In this document: in pieces, positions 33,871 to 42,471 of the stretch
Position numbering within the stretch: the first letter of the stretch is position 1
Layout: every line of letters begins with the position of its first letter
Origin: Eubacterium plexicaudatum ASF492
Lineage (GTDB): Bacteria; Bacillota; Clostridia; Lachnospirales; Lachnospiraceae
Direction of reading: 5' to 3'
DNA: 64,000 nucleotides
Assembly (NCBI RefSeq): GCF_000364225.2
Contig: NZ_AQFT02000001.1
Location: 3,987,501-4,051,500, forward strand
Translations under genes and position numbers: made by a program
The notes under the pieces: model-generated
Database searches by the model: none
What the model was told of the DNA's origin: nothing
What the model saw: only the letters and a program-made list of their open reading frames with translations

Positions 33871-34033
33871 ATGTTACTGTTCACACCCTGTTCAAGCACT
33901 TGCTGCTTGGACAGGGCCAAAGAATGCGGCTTGCCAGGCATCTGGCCCTTCGCCAAAGGCGAATTTCCAATGGGCCGGATGCTGTTACAGTTCGCAGCTG
34001 GCTTGATTTTTAGACAGGTGTGAACTGTAACAT
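33871..34033. repeat. 163-bp element with 17-bp terminal inverted repeats
   Basis: ATGTTACTGTTCACACC (33871-33887) and GGTGTGAACTGTAACAT (34017-34033) are inverted with one mismatch. A further inner copy, TGTTACAGTTC, starts at 33983, and several short hairpins (GGGCCA/TGGCCC, TTCGCC/GGCGAA) lie between. It has no coding potential. Size and ends resemble a MITE or large REP-type repeat. Confidence 0.6.
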
Positions 34034-34038
34034 ACATA

Positions 34039-34067
34039 TTGACATCCTTTTCCCGCCTGTTTAAAGT
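34039..34067 (+). promoter_or_regulatory. Possible promoter of the Ig-like protein gene
   Basis: TTGACA (34039-34044) and TAAAGT (34062-34067) are 17 bases apart, on the plus strand. The start codon is 148 bases downstream. The promoter lies outside the inverted-repeat pair that encloses the gene. Confidence 0.45.
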
Positions 34068-34156
34068 CTTATCCGCGTTTTTTATAGGAACCCGAAAAAA
34101 TCTTTGTATATTTCTGCCTATTTACAACCACGCATTTCCATGTTACGATCCTGTTA

Positions 34157-34172
34157 TCGATTCGGCGTGCCG
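34157..34172. repeat. Inverted repeat, left of Ig-like gene
   Basis: TCGATTCGGCGTGCCG is the exact reverse complement of 35070-35085. The two enclose about 900 bp that hold only the plus-strand Ig-like gene. Confidence 0.65.
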
Positions 34173-34214
34173 GATACCACTGTGACCGTATTCTTTTTAA
34201 AGGAGGTATCCATT

Positions 34215-35018
34215 ATGACACGCAGATCTGTTTATTCTGTTTTATCTGTCTTACTGTTAACGATTTTGTTTCTGTTTTCCCCGCTGACCCGGATGACACT
34301 CAGCGCCGATGCCGCCGTATTGTCTCTGCCGCCCGTCATTGTACTGACCAGATATTCCAAAACAATGGCAATCGGGGAAGAATTCGCACTTATCGCAGTT
34401 GCTTCGAACGGAAAGCTGCCTTCCTTCAAAAGCAGTAAGTCTTCCGTTGCATCCGTAAATACTTATGGTCTCATTACGGCAAAAAAAGCCGGCACATGCA
34501 ATATCACCGCAAAAATTAAAAATGCGGAAGCATCCTGCCGCATCACCGTAAAGCAGACGTCTTTGACCATTTCTCCTGCAAACGTAACACTTTACCGAAA
34601 CGGCACAAAACAACTCAAAGCAACTGTCTCAAACGGCCATATCCCTGTCTGGAAATCCGGCAAAAGCAGCGTCGCCACCGTAGATGAAAACGGTCTTGTC
34701 ACCGCAGTAAAACATGGAACGGCTAAAATCACCGCCAAAGTCGACGGTGTATCCAAAATCTGTACCATTACCGTCAAACAGCCTAAAGTCAGGCTTTCCG
34801 CATCTTCTCTTTCTATGATCGTTGGCGAATCGCGAACATTGTCTGCAAATGTTTCTTCCGGAAATGCCCCGGAGTGGAGTACCAGCAACAGCAATGTACT
34901 TTCCGTTGATCAACAGGGCAATATTACCGCATTAAAAAAAGGGCGGGCATATGTCTATGCCCGCGAAGATGGAATCAAAACAAGCTGTGTCGTAACTGTG
35001 AGTGAAACACCGGCTTAA
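34215..35018 (+). CDS. Secreted bacterial Ig-like (Big_2) domain protein
   Basis: This 267-residue exported protein starts at ATG 34215 (AAAGGAGGT), although the frame is open from 34104. The signal peptide is MTRRSVYSVLSVLLLTILFLF and the following segment. About three Big_2 repeats follow, each ending with the pattern VATVDENGLVTAVKHGTAKITAKVDG or SVLS-type VDQQGNITALKKGRAYV. Such domains are found in surface adhesins. No anchor (LPXTG or membrane helix) is visible, so it may be released or bound through other means. It is a plus-strand gene among minus-strand genes and is enclosed by 16-bp inverted repeats. Confidence 0.85.
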   Translation: MTRRSVYSVLSVLLLTILFLFSPLTRMTLSADAAVLSLPPVIVLTRYSKTMAIGEEFALIAVASNGKLPSFKSSKSSVASVNTYGLITAKKAGTCNITAKIKNAEASCRITVKQTSLTISPANVTLYRNGTKQLKATVSNGHIPVWKSGKSSVATVDENGLVTAVKHGTAKITAKVDGVSKICTITVKQPKVRLSASSLSMIVGESRTLSANVSSGNAPEWSTSNSNVLSVDQQGNITALKKGRAYVYAREDGIKTSCVVTVSETPA

Positions 35019-35069
35019 TCATAATCCGTCTTCCGATTCAGATTCTTTTCTAACACCGGCACGAAAGAT

Positions 35070-35085
35070 CGGCACGCCGAATCGA
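35070..35085. repeat. Inverted repeat, right of Ig-like gene
   Basis: CGGCACGCCGAATCGA is the reverse complement of 34157-34172. It is six bases from the cysE stop. Confidence 0.65.
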
Positions 35086-35090
35086 AAATA

Positions 35091-36028
35091 CTAAATAACC
35101 CAGTCCCAAACCCAGGCTTCTTCACCGCTGTCCGGTGTATCCACCTGAAATACCATCTCCTGCGCTTTTAACGACACTTTTGTATATGCCGGTATGGACT
35201 CCGTAATAAATGTATTACCACCGATAATCGAATTTGCTCCGATTACGGTCTCTCCGCCTAAAATAGTGGCGCCCGAATAAATCGTAACGTTATTTTCAAT
35301 CGTCGGATGCCGCTTCACATCCGCAAGCAGCTGGCCTTTTCTCGTAGACAGCGCTCCAAGCGTCACACCCTGATACAATTTGACATTGTTTCCGATCTTT
35401 GTCGTCTCTCCGATCACGACACCGGTTCCATGATCAATAAAAAATATTCTCCGATTTCCGCACCCGGATTGATATCTATACCCGTACGGCTATGCGCATA
35501 TTCCGACATAATGCGTGGAATAAACGGCACCTTCCTGCTGTATAGCTCATGTGCCATCCGGTATACAAAAATCGCAAATACCCCCGGATAAGAAGAGATA
35601 ATCTCCTGTCTGCTCTTTGCCGCCGGATCCCCGTCAAAGCCTGCCTGCACGTCTTTTAACAGCATATTCTGAATATCTGCCAGCCTTCCGATAAAATGCC
35701 GCGCCGTTTCATCCGCCTCTTCTTCAATTTGTTCCCTAGTCTTGCTTTCGTTCGTATACAGCAGCGCAATTTCCACCTGCTGTCTTAATTCTCTGCGAAT
35801 GCTGTTGAGTGTATTGCCCGCAAAATACCGCGCATCCATATATTCAAAATTCTTTTCCTCAAAATATCCCGGAAACATTAACGAACGCAGACGTTTTATC
35901 AGTACAATGATATTGCTCCTGCCCGGCAGCCGCCGGTTCTCCTTTGTTACAAATACTTCGTCCGAAATATAATTCTGCGTAATTTTTTTTACTACCTGGT
36001 CAAACTCCGTTCCGTTTTCTGCTGCCAT
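35091..36028 (-). CDS. cysE: Serine O-acetyltransferase (EpsC type), frameshifted
   Basis: This enzyme of about 312 residues makes O-acetylserine, the precursor for cysteine. The N-terminal helical domain (to about residue 190) includes [29 protein letters not shown]. The left-handed beta-helix hexapeptide domain starts [11 protein letters not shown] and continues [30 protein letters not shown], with the catalytic His in DHGTG. As read it stops at LLIMEPVS. One A more at 35439-35444 (a T on the coding strand) restores it. The promoter-like repeat lies at 36067-36094. Confidence 0.92.
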
Positions 36029-36066
36029 GAACTGCCTCCCACCCTGAAAATATACTTTCTATCTCG

Positions 36067-36094
36067 ATTTTACTCCGTTTTTATCAAAATGCAA
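36067..36094 (-). promoter_or_regulatory. Promoter-like repeat upstream of cysE
   Basis: TTGCAT (36089-36094) and TAAAAT (36067-36072) are 16 bases apart on the minus strand. The roughly 36-base block is nearly the same as that at 37186-37213, upstream of the next gene. Confidence 0.5.
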
Positions 36095-36095
36095 G

Positions 36096-37121
36096 TTAAA
36101 TCTTATGCATCCGGAACCGCGCATGGCGCACAATGCAGACCGCCATGCTGAAAAACAGCAGGAAATAAAAGCTGATCCCTCTCGACACACACATGGACGG
36201 CACCACGTATTCCAACGTAAAAATATCCCGAAATGCCCTTCGATACATCAGCTCCGTAATCCCCTGCGCTCCCGGAAGCGGCAGCATATCCACCGCCAGA
36301 TAAATGGACATCTGAATCATCAGAATCGGCAGTGCGCCCGTACCCTCCAGCCCAAAGCCCCGGTACACAATATACGGTAAAATAAAAACCAGACATCGCT
36401 GCACAAATGTCGCCAGCAATACTACCGCTACCTGCTTTTTATGCTGCAGCAAAAACCGCACCGCATTCTGATAGCTTTGGATAAAACGACCGATTTTGTC
36501 TTCCCGGTACCGTGACTTTTTTAAAATCCGCATACGAATCAAAAGCTTTTCCACGGCCAGAATCATCCATTTTGCAAACCCGGGCAGGATCATTACGATC
36601 AGAAGCGCCGCAACAAGCGCCGTATTCAAAAACATTCCCAGATAAAACAAATGCAGATACTTTCCAAGGTTCTGTTTTAATACCGAAGACCCAAACAGTA
36701 TCATTGCCATTCCCATCAGTACAAGCACAAGCTTGTAAACGAGAGCCACTGTCATTAATACAACCGTACCGGCAGACAGGTCATTCCCATCCCGTTTCAT
36801 ATGATAGAGCTGCATCGGCTGTCCTCCGGTCGCAGACGGTGTAATTCCCGAATATAAAAAGCCTACGAAAGAATATCGGATACAGTCTGCAAACCTGGCT
36901 CTGCCCTGCAGCACGCGCAGCAAATACCAGATCATAACGCCTTCCATCATTGTAAAGACAAGCGCATCAGCAGCCGAAACCAGCAGATACGAGAACTTCA
37001 TTCTTTTTATCGCTGCCACTACCATTCCCATATCGTTATCCCGAAATACCGCATAAAAAGCAAGTACCGCAAGCAATATAAAAAATAAATAACTGAGCTG
37101 GTTTTTCAGTCTTGCATTCAT
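36096..37121 (-). CDS. Flippase-like/LPG synthase TM-region protein (YbhN/AglD family)
   Basis: This 341-residue integral membrane protein has about eight helices. Typical YbhN/AglD motifs are SYLLVSAADALVFTMMEGVMIWYLLRVLQG, then YSFVGFLYSGITPSATGGQPMQLYHMKR and, near the C-terminus, LPLPGAQGITELMYRRAF. The family includes the transmembrane half of lysyl-phosphatidylglycerol synthase (MprF), but no C-terminal aminoacyl-transferase domain is present here. It may move lipid-linked sugars or phospholipids. It stands between cysE and the propeller gene with its own promoter-like repeat. Confidence 0.85.
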   Translation of the reverse strand: MNARLKNQLSYLFFILLAVLAFYAVFRDNDMGMVVAAIKRMKFSYLLVSAADALVFTMMEGVMIWYLLRVLQGRARFADCIRYSFVGFLYSGITPSATGGQPMQLYHMKRDGNDLSAGTVVLMTVALVYKLVLVLMGMAMILFGSSVLKQNLGKYLHLFYLGMFLNTALVAALLIVMILPGFAKWMILAVEKLLIRMRILKKSRYREDKIGRFIQSYQNAVRFLLQHKKQVAVVLLATFVQRCLVFILPYIVYRGFGLEGTGALPILMIQMSIYLAVDMLPLPGAQGITELMYRRAFRDIFTLEYVVPSMCVSRGISFYFLLFFSMAVCIVRHARFRMHKI

Positions 37122-37185
37122 CCAAACAGGCCTCCTTGTTCTACTTTATCCGCATATGATCACAGATTCGAAATACTCTATTTCG

Positions 37186-37213
37186 ATTTTACTCTATTTT
37201 TGTCAAAATGCAA
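37186..37213 (-). promoter_or_regulatory. Promoter-like repeat upstream of flippase-like gene
   Basis: TTGCAT (37208-37213) and TAAAAT (37186-37191), 16 bases apart. It is a second copy of the block at 36067-36094. A TTGACA also sits inside the spacer. Confidence 0.5.
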
Positions 37214-37232
37214 CCTGAAAATAAGATACGGC

Positions 37233-39305
37233 TTACTCGTTCTTATCCACCCATCCATACACCAGCTTGCCGATCTCTTTCCATTCCTCACGCATGGAAA
37301 ATACTATCATCTTGTTCACACCAACCAGATACAGTCTGTCGTCCACATACAGGCTCCGCCAGTTCCTGCTGTCATACGAATACAAACGTGTTCCGACAAC
37401 CAGTTTTCGTTCCACCCGGCTGACAAAACGACCGTTTTGATAAGAAAACGCCCGATAAATCTCCTGATGCTCCGGGTCATAGGATTCCGTTGTAAACGCA
37501 ATCACATTCTTTTTTGAACTGACAAGCACCGCCTTATAGTCATTAAGTCCCGCACAATCGGAAACTCCTTTGAGCACCAGCTTTGCCTCTTCTTTTACTT
37601 TCAAAGGATCCGAAATATCAAACATGGAAAGCTTGATACCCATCCTCTCCCCATTATCCGGATTTGTCTCATATCCGATACCAAGCAGCTTGGTATCACT
37701 CCAAAAATGCAGATATTCCGAAAATCCGGTCACTTTAAGCTCACCGATGATTTGGGGATCCTTCGGATTTGAAAAATCCACGGTAAATAACGGATCCGTA
37801 TTTCGATATGTCACAAAATAGCCAATATCCCCTGTAAACCGCGCCGCATAGATTTTCTCCCCCGGCGCAATCCCGGTAAGCTTTCCAACCGTTTTCATGT
37901 TTTCATCCAGCACATAGACACGATTTTCCCATGGCTGCGCATTTGTTACCGAAGTAAGTACCTGCAGATACCCCTCTCTTTCATGAATCGCAAAGGTATC
38001 TTGGATACTTCCTTTTAACGTCTTGGCTGCCTTCGCCCGTATCGTTCCGTCCGCTTCCAGTCCAAATCTTGCAATCCGTGTGCGAAAAGCCTCGTTCACA
38101 TATACCGTTTCATACAAATATACCGACGTGCTGCTGACATACAGATTCACATCCGGATGAATCAGCAGTTTTGTATCTGTTACGCGGCTGAGGTCTTTCA
38201 AATCCAGAGAAGTCATCAAAAGCCCCTCACTTCCTCCTTTTTGCATATAAATGCTGTCGGCCTCGACCACCTTCTCGTTTACACGCGGAAGCCATTGTTC
38301 CGGCTCCTTACCGGTCATTGCCTCATCGGTAACCGCAAGCGACCGATTCGTAAAAAGATACAATCGATCGCCTATTTTTCTCGATGTCTTATACCAGCCA
38401 TCCTGCACCGCCGTATGTTGCAGCTCCGGCTTCTGCGGTTCTGTAATATCATATGTCACTACTTTTGTGATGGGAACGGCTTCTATTTGTTGCTTTAGAT
38501 ATGTCTTTTCGTTCTGCAGGATAACTGTCAGCCGCCGATCTGCCACATACATCTCACAAATCCGATCCGTGTCTTCATCCATGTCCGGACGGATTGTTCC
38601 CGATACGTAAGGAACCGCACTGCGCACATCCAGTATCTGAATCCGATCGTCCTGTACGACATATATAAACCGGCCGTCCGTTTTTACAAAATCACTTTCA
38701 TCCACACCTTCCACCTGCAGATTTGTACCCGAAAAATCACTGCTGCCTGTCTTACTGACCGCACTTTCATTTTTCTGTAACTCTTCCTCTCGAACCATTC
38801 CGCCATAGGCAGCATCATCTGCGTTATCCACATCTTCCATATCTTTTTGGTTTAACTCCCGGCTCCCGGCTTCCTTTAAAGCATTATAAACTTCAGGGTA
38901 ACCGGATGCCAGCGTATACATCTTTCCCAGTTTTTTTACCGGTTCGTACTGCTTGGCAACCTCCTCTTTCTTTTCAGTATCTTCCTTTTCAGCATCTTCC
39001 TTTCCGGTATTTTCTGCCAGATTCGTTTTCGGATTTTTACCTGTCGTCCGGTCTGCTTCCCGATCTGTCTGCATTTCGCGCTCCATATCGCTTTGTATTT
39101 GTTTCGCATTGTTTTGATACACAAAACCGGCCATTCCAAAGCAAACACACAGGCATGCCGCTGCCACTGCATACTTTTGACGTTTCCATCCTCTGCTGCG
39201 TGTATGTTTGAGCCGCTTTTCGATCTGATCCGGCTTTAACTGCGGCGGCGTAGGCAAATGCCGTGCCGATTCTGCAATTTTTTCCAACATTTCACGATCA
39301 TCCAT
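37233..39305 (-). CDS. Membrane-anchored beta-propeller domain protein
   Basis: This 690-residue protein starts at ATG 39305 (GGAGGG site). A short cytoplasmic N-terminus (MDDREMLEKIAESARHLP) is followed by a membrane helix (about residues 40-60, VAAACLCVCFGMAGFVY). A large extracytoplasmic beta-propeller of the Beta_propel family (PF09826 type) comes next (from NLQVEGVDESDFVKTDGRFIYVV to the end). It overlaps the sigma factor gene by eight bases. A membrane protein with a cytosolic N-tail, co-translated with an ECF sigma factor, fits an anti-sigma role, but no ZAS motif is visible. That function is inference. Confidence 0.85.
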   Translation of the reverse strand: MDDREMLEKIAESARHLPTPPQLKPDQIEKRLKHTRSRGWKRQKYAVAAACLCVCFGMAGFVYQNNAKQIQSDMEREMQTDREADRTTGKNPKTNLAENTGKEDAEKEDTEKKEEVAKQYEPVKKLGKMYTLASGYPEVYNALKEAGSRELNQKDMEDVDNADDAAYGGMVREEELQKNESAVSKTGSSDFSGTNLQVEGVDESDFVKTDGRFIYVVQDDRIQILDVRSAVPYVSGTIRPDMDEDTDRICEMYVADRRLTVILQNEKTYLKQQIEAVPITKVVTYDITEPQKPELQHTAVQDGWYKTSRKIGDRLYLFTNRSLAVTDEAMTGKEPEQWLPRVNEKVVEADSIYMQKGGSEGLLMTSLDLKDLSRVTDTKLLIHPDVNLYVSSTSVYLYETVYVNEAFRTRIARFGLEADGTIRAKAAKTLKGSIQDTFAIHEREGYLQVLTSVTNAQPWENRVYVLDENMKTVGKLTGIAPGEKIYAARFTGDIGYFVTYRNTDPLFTVDFSNPKDPQIIGELKVTGFSEYLHFWSDTKLLGIGYETNPDNGERMGIKLSMFDISDPLKVKEEAKLVLKGVSDCAGLNDYKAVLVSSKKNVIAFTTESYDPEHQEIYRAFSYQNGRFVSRVERKLVVGTRLYSYDSRNWRSLYVDDRLYLVGVNKMIVFSMREEWKEIGKLVYGWVDKNE

Positions 39306-39855
39306 TGCAATTCCCTCCCGATTGTTTTCCTGCTGTCCCAATTAACTGTTCCTTCATTTTTTTCAGTGCCCGGCTTTCTTTTGAACGGACCGTATTTTCA
39401 TTCATATGTAGCTGCTTTGCGATTTCCCTGCTCGTATATCCTGCAAATACATGCAATGCAACAATCATCCGTTCTTCCACAGACAGCTCCCAATAAAGCA
39501 TCCGCAGCTGCACATGTTCCGCCATATCCATCGTCGTATTCGGTGCAGCCAGCCGTTCCAACTGTTCCCCGGATAATTCCGTTTCCCTGTTCGCATATTC
39601 TTTCAGCTTTCTTTTACATTTTGCAGACAGTATTTTGAAAATCCATCCTTTAAATGCCTCTTCTTTGCGCAGTTTGCGAATCGTTGCAAATGCATCCGCA
39701 ACGGTTTCGCTGACCACATCCTGTGCGTCCACAGAATCTTTTAATGTGTAAACTGCAAACCGATATAAATCTTCATAAACTTCCTGGTACAGATCGGCAA
39801 ATGCATCCACACTCCCATGCTTTGCCCTGTACACCAGCTTTAAATATTGATCCAT
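39298..39855 (-). CDS. ECF-type RNA polymerase sigma factor
   Basis: This 185-residue sigma factor has region 2 (DLYQEVYEDLYRFAVYTLKDSVDAQDVVSETVADAFATIRKLRKEEAFKGWIFKIL-type, with AQDVVSETVADAF) and region 4 (LSVEERMIVALHVFAGYTSREIAKQLHMNENTVRSKESRALKKMK-type helix-turn-helix). It lacks regions 1 and 3, as ECF factors do. It precedes and overlaps the beta-propeller gene, so the two likely form a sigma/regulator pair. An autoregulated promoter would be expected upstream (39856-39940), but I cannot identify it without the consensus. Confidence 0.93.
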   Translation of the reverse strand: MDQYLKLVYRAKHGSVDAFADLYQEVYEDLYRFAVYTLKDSVDAQDVVSETVADAFATIRKLRKEEAFKGWIFKILSAKCKRKLKEYANRETELSGEQLERLAAPNTTMDMAEHVQLRMLYWELSVEERMIVALHVFAGYTSREIAKQLHMNENTVRSKESRALKKMKEQLIGTAGKQSGGNCNG

Positions 39856-39941
39856 GACATGCCTCCCGGATTCTTTTCCTCCATATGGTTACGGTTCACT
39901 CATACAGTGTCCGATTCCGATGATTTTGTTGCACAAAAAAT

Positions 39942-39983
39942 AAAAAAAGCGCATTTTAAGTTTATACTTAAACACGCTTTTTT
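39942..39983 (-). terminator. Terminator after the GH13 gene
   Basis: AAAAAAAGCG (39942-39951) pairs with CGCTTTTTT (39975-39983), and TTTAAGT with ACTTAAA inside. It is a long stem with T-runs on both strands, six bases after the GH13 stop. Confidence 0.85.
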
Positions 39984-39988
39984 GATCA

Positions 39989-42090
39989 TCAGTTTTTTCG
40001 TTTCAGCACAACCGAAGAATGTTTCGGCAGCATAATTTTCAGTCTGCCCTCCGATACCGAATACACAACCGGTACGACCGAATATCCGTTTTCATTTGTA
40101 AAAATCAGCTGCTCAAGCTGTGTGGACATCGGAATTCCGGCTGCCCATACCGAGACATCCACTTCCCGGCTGCCATCCGCATTATTTACAAGCACAATAA
40201 GCTGTTCTTTCCGGTTAAACCGCGCATAGCACAGCAAGTTATGTTCACCCTGCAAAAACTTTACGGAACCGGTGCGAAGCGCCTCATGTTCTTTATGAAT
40301 GCGAATGATCTCCCTGTGAAACGCAATTAGATCCTTATCTTCTTTGCCCCACGGATAAGTTCTGCGGTTATCCGGATCCGTAAAACCGCATACACCCGCT
40401 TCATCTCCATAATACAGCGTAGGAGCTCCCGGCCATGTCATCTGGATAACAACGGCTTCCCGAAATACTCCTTTATTGATTCCTTCCGACGCCGCCTGTG
40501 CACCCAGCGTATCAATACGTCCCGGCCTGTGATTGGTACGGGTCAGAAAACGGGAATGATCATGATTTGACAGCTGGTTCATCGAACAATATAACGAAGG
40601 TGTCAGAAAACTTGTCATATAGTGATTCATCGAGCCTTCAAAATTTCCGATATTTCCAAGCGTACATTCCTGATAACTGTCACTGTGTTTTTCCATTCCG
40701 GTTAAGAACCAGGTGACAGGCTCCATAAATGCATCGTAATTCATAATCGTATCCCACTGATCGCCTGCCAGCCAGTTTTTCGGATCCCCGTAATGCTCTG
40801 CCAGAATAATAGCATTCGGATTTGCTTCCTTAACGGCTTTGCGGAAATCCCGCCAGAACTGATGGTTAAACCGTTCGCTGTATCCCAAATCTGCCGCTAC
40901 GTCCAGACGCCAGCCATCCGCATTGTACGGCGGCGACACCCATTTTTTGCCGATCTCCAGTATATATTGATACAATTCTCCGGATTCTTCATAATTCAGC
41001 TTCGGCAGCGTATCATGCTCCCACCAGCCGTCATAAGATTTGTTATGCGGCCACGCATTCTGGTTGCGGAATTTAAAATATCCCCTGTATGGACTGTCTC
41101 CGGTAATATAGGCGCCCGGTTCATACCCTTCCTGCCCGTTGTACAGCTCTTCCCTGTCCATCCATTTATTAAAGGAGCCGCAATGGTTAAAGACACCGTC
41201 CAGAATGACTTTCATTCCGCGACTGTGAATCTCTTCGACCAGCTCCGCAAAAAATTGATTGCTTGCTTCCAGATTCCGCTTATCCGTCACTCTTTTGATA
41301 TAACGTTCTGCCAATCGGTTATCAACGGATCCCTGTTCCAGCAGCGCACCGCCGTCTTCCACAATCTTTCCATAATGCGGATCAATATAGTCATAATCCT
41401 GAATGTCGTATTTATGGTTTGAAGGCGACACAAACAACGGATTAAAGTAAATAACTTCTATGCCGAGGTTTTGCAGGTAATCCAGCTTCTTACGAACCCC
41501 TTCCAAATCTCCCCCGTAAAATTCCGCAACACTGAAACTGGACGGTACTTTATCCCAGTTTTCAATTTTCTGACTGGGTGTGCGGATATAAAAATATTCA
41601 TTTGTTTCCACATCGTTTCCGGAATCCCCATTGTAAAAACGATCGACCAGTATCTGATACATGACCGCGCCCTTTGCCCAGTCCGGCGTTGAAAATCCCG
41701 GCACAATCCGAAACCCGTACTGCGGCCGCAGCTCCTTCGTAGGCCCGTAATTGTCATAATACAGTGTCAGCATTCCGTCTGCCACCTGAAAATAATAGTC
41801 AAATGGCTGGTCTGTCATTTTAACCGTATACGCATAATAGTCAAACTGATCACAGGTCTCTTCTTTTTTCATCTGATATTCCTGTCCGTTACCACACAAA
41901 AATACCGCATCAACATTGTCCTTTTTCGTGCGGAAACGAATCGTTACTTCTTCTCCTTCTTTTGGCTCCGGCGGTTGTCTGTAATCCGCCGTCCCGTCCG
42001 AGAAAAGCACCTGCTTATATAGCACCGGACGCATCTGCATCATATAGCGCTGTATTCTGTTTAGTTCGTATATTGATTTACTTTTCATCT
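39989..42090 (-). CDS. GH13 alpha-amylase family (neopullulanase/cyclomaltodextrinase-like)
   Basis: This enzyme of about 699 residues has an N-terminal CBM34-like beta domain (residues about 15-150), then the TIM barrel. The four conserved regions are visible: DGVFNHCG (I), GWRLDVAADL (II, Asp nucleophile), ILAEHYGDP (III, Glu) and LSNHDHSRF (IV). It starts PVLYKQVLFSDGTADY after ATG 42090, preceded by GGAG. The frame is open to 42313. No signal peptide is present, so it probably acts in the cytoplasm on maltodextrins taken up by the cell. No transporter gene is nearby. Confidence 0.93.
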
Positions 42091-42471
42091 CCACAAACTC
42101 CATTTTCACTTTTTCTATCTTCTTTGTTAAGTATATCCTATCTTTCCAAAATAATCTATAGCACAACTGACCAAAATTCCGGCCACGTGAAAATTTGGTG
42201 CAATTTTGCGAAAAACGTGACGGTTTCACGGACCGAAACAAAAACACAAAGTAAAACAGACAGCTTGCGCTGTCTGTTTTAGGAGAAGGTATTTTTACTA
42301 TGGGGTATAGCAAAAACTATATAATGTATTGGGGGGTTTTTACGTTAATTATAATACCATCTTTGCTTAAATAAGTGTGCACAAACTTCAAAAAATAAAT
42401 GTATCTTTTTTGTGCATTTCATCTATAAAATTCAAAGACAAGGTTCATTTATTCCAAAAAAATGCACAGCT
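42091..42471. other. Intergenic region between ftsH and GH13 gene
   Basis: The region holds a terminator (42253-42280) and an AT-rich stretch (42300-42470) with a TATAAT on the minus strand (about 42345) but no clear -35. I see no gene. Confidence 0.5.
42253..42280 (-). terminator. Terminator hairpin between ftsH and GH13 gene
   Basis: AAAACAGACAGC (42253-42264) and GCTGTCTGTTTT (42269-42280) pair perfectly around TTGC. T-rich sequence follows on the minus strand. It separates ftsH from the amylase. Confidence 0.85.
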
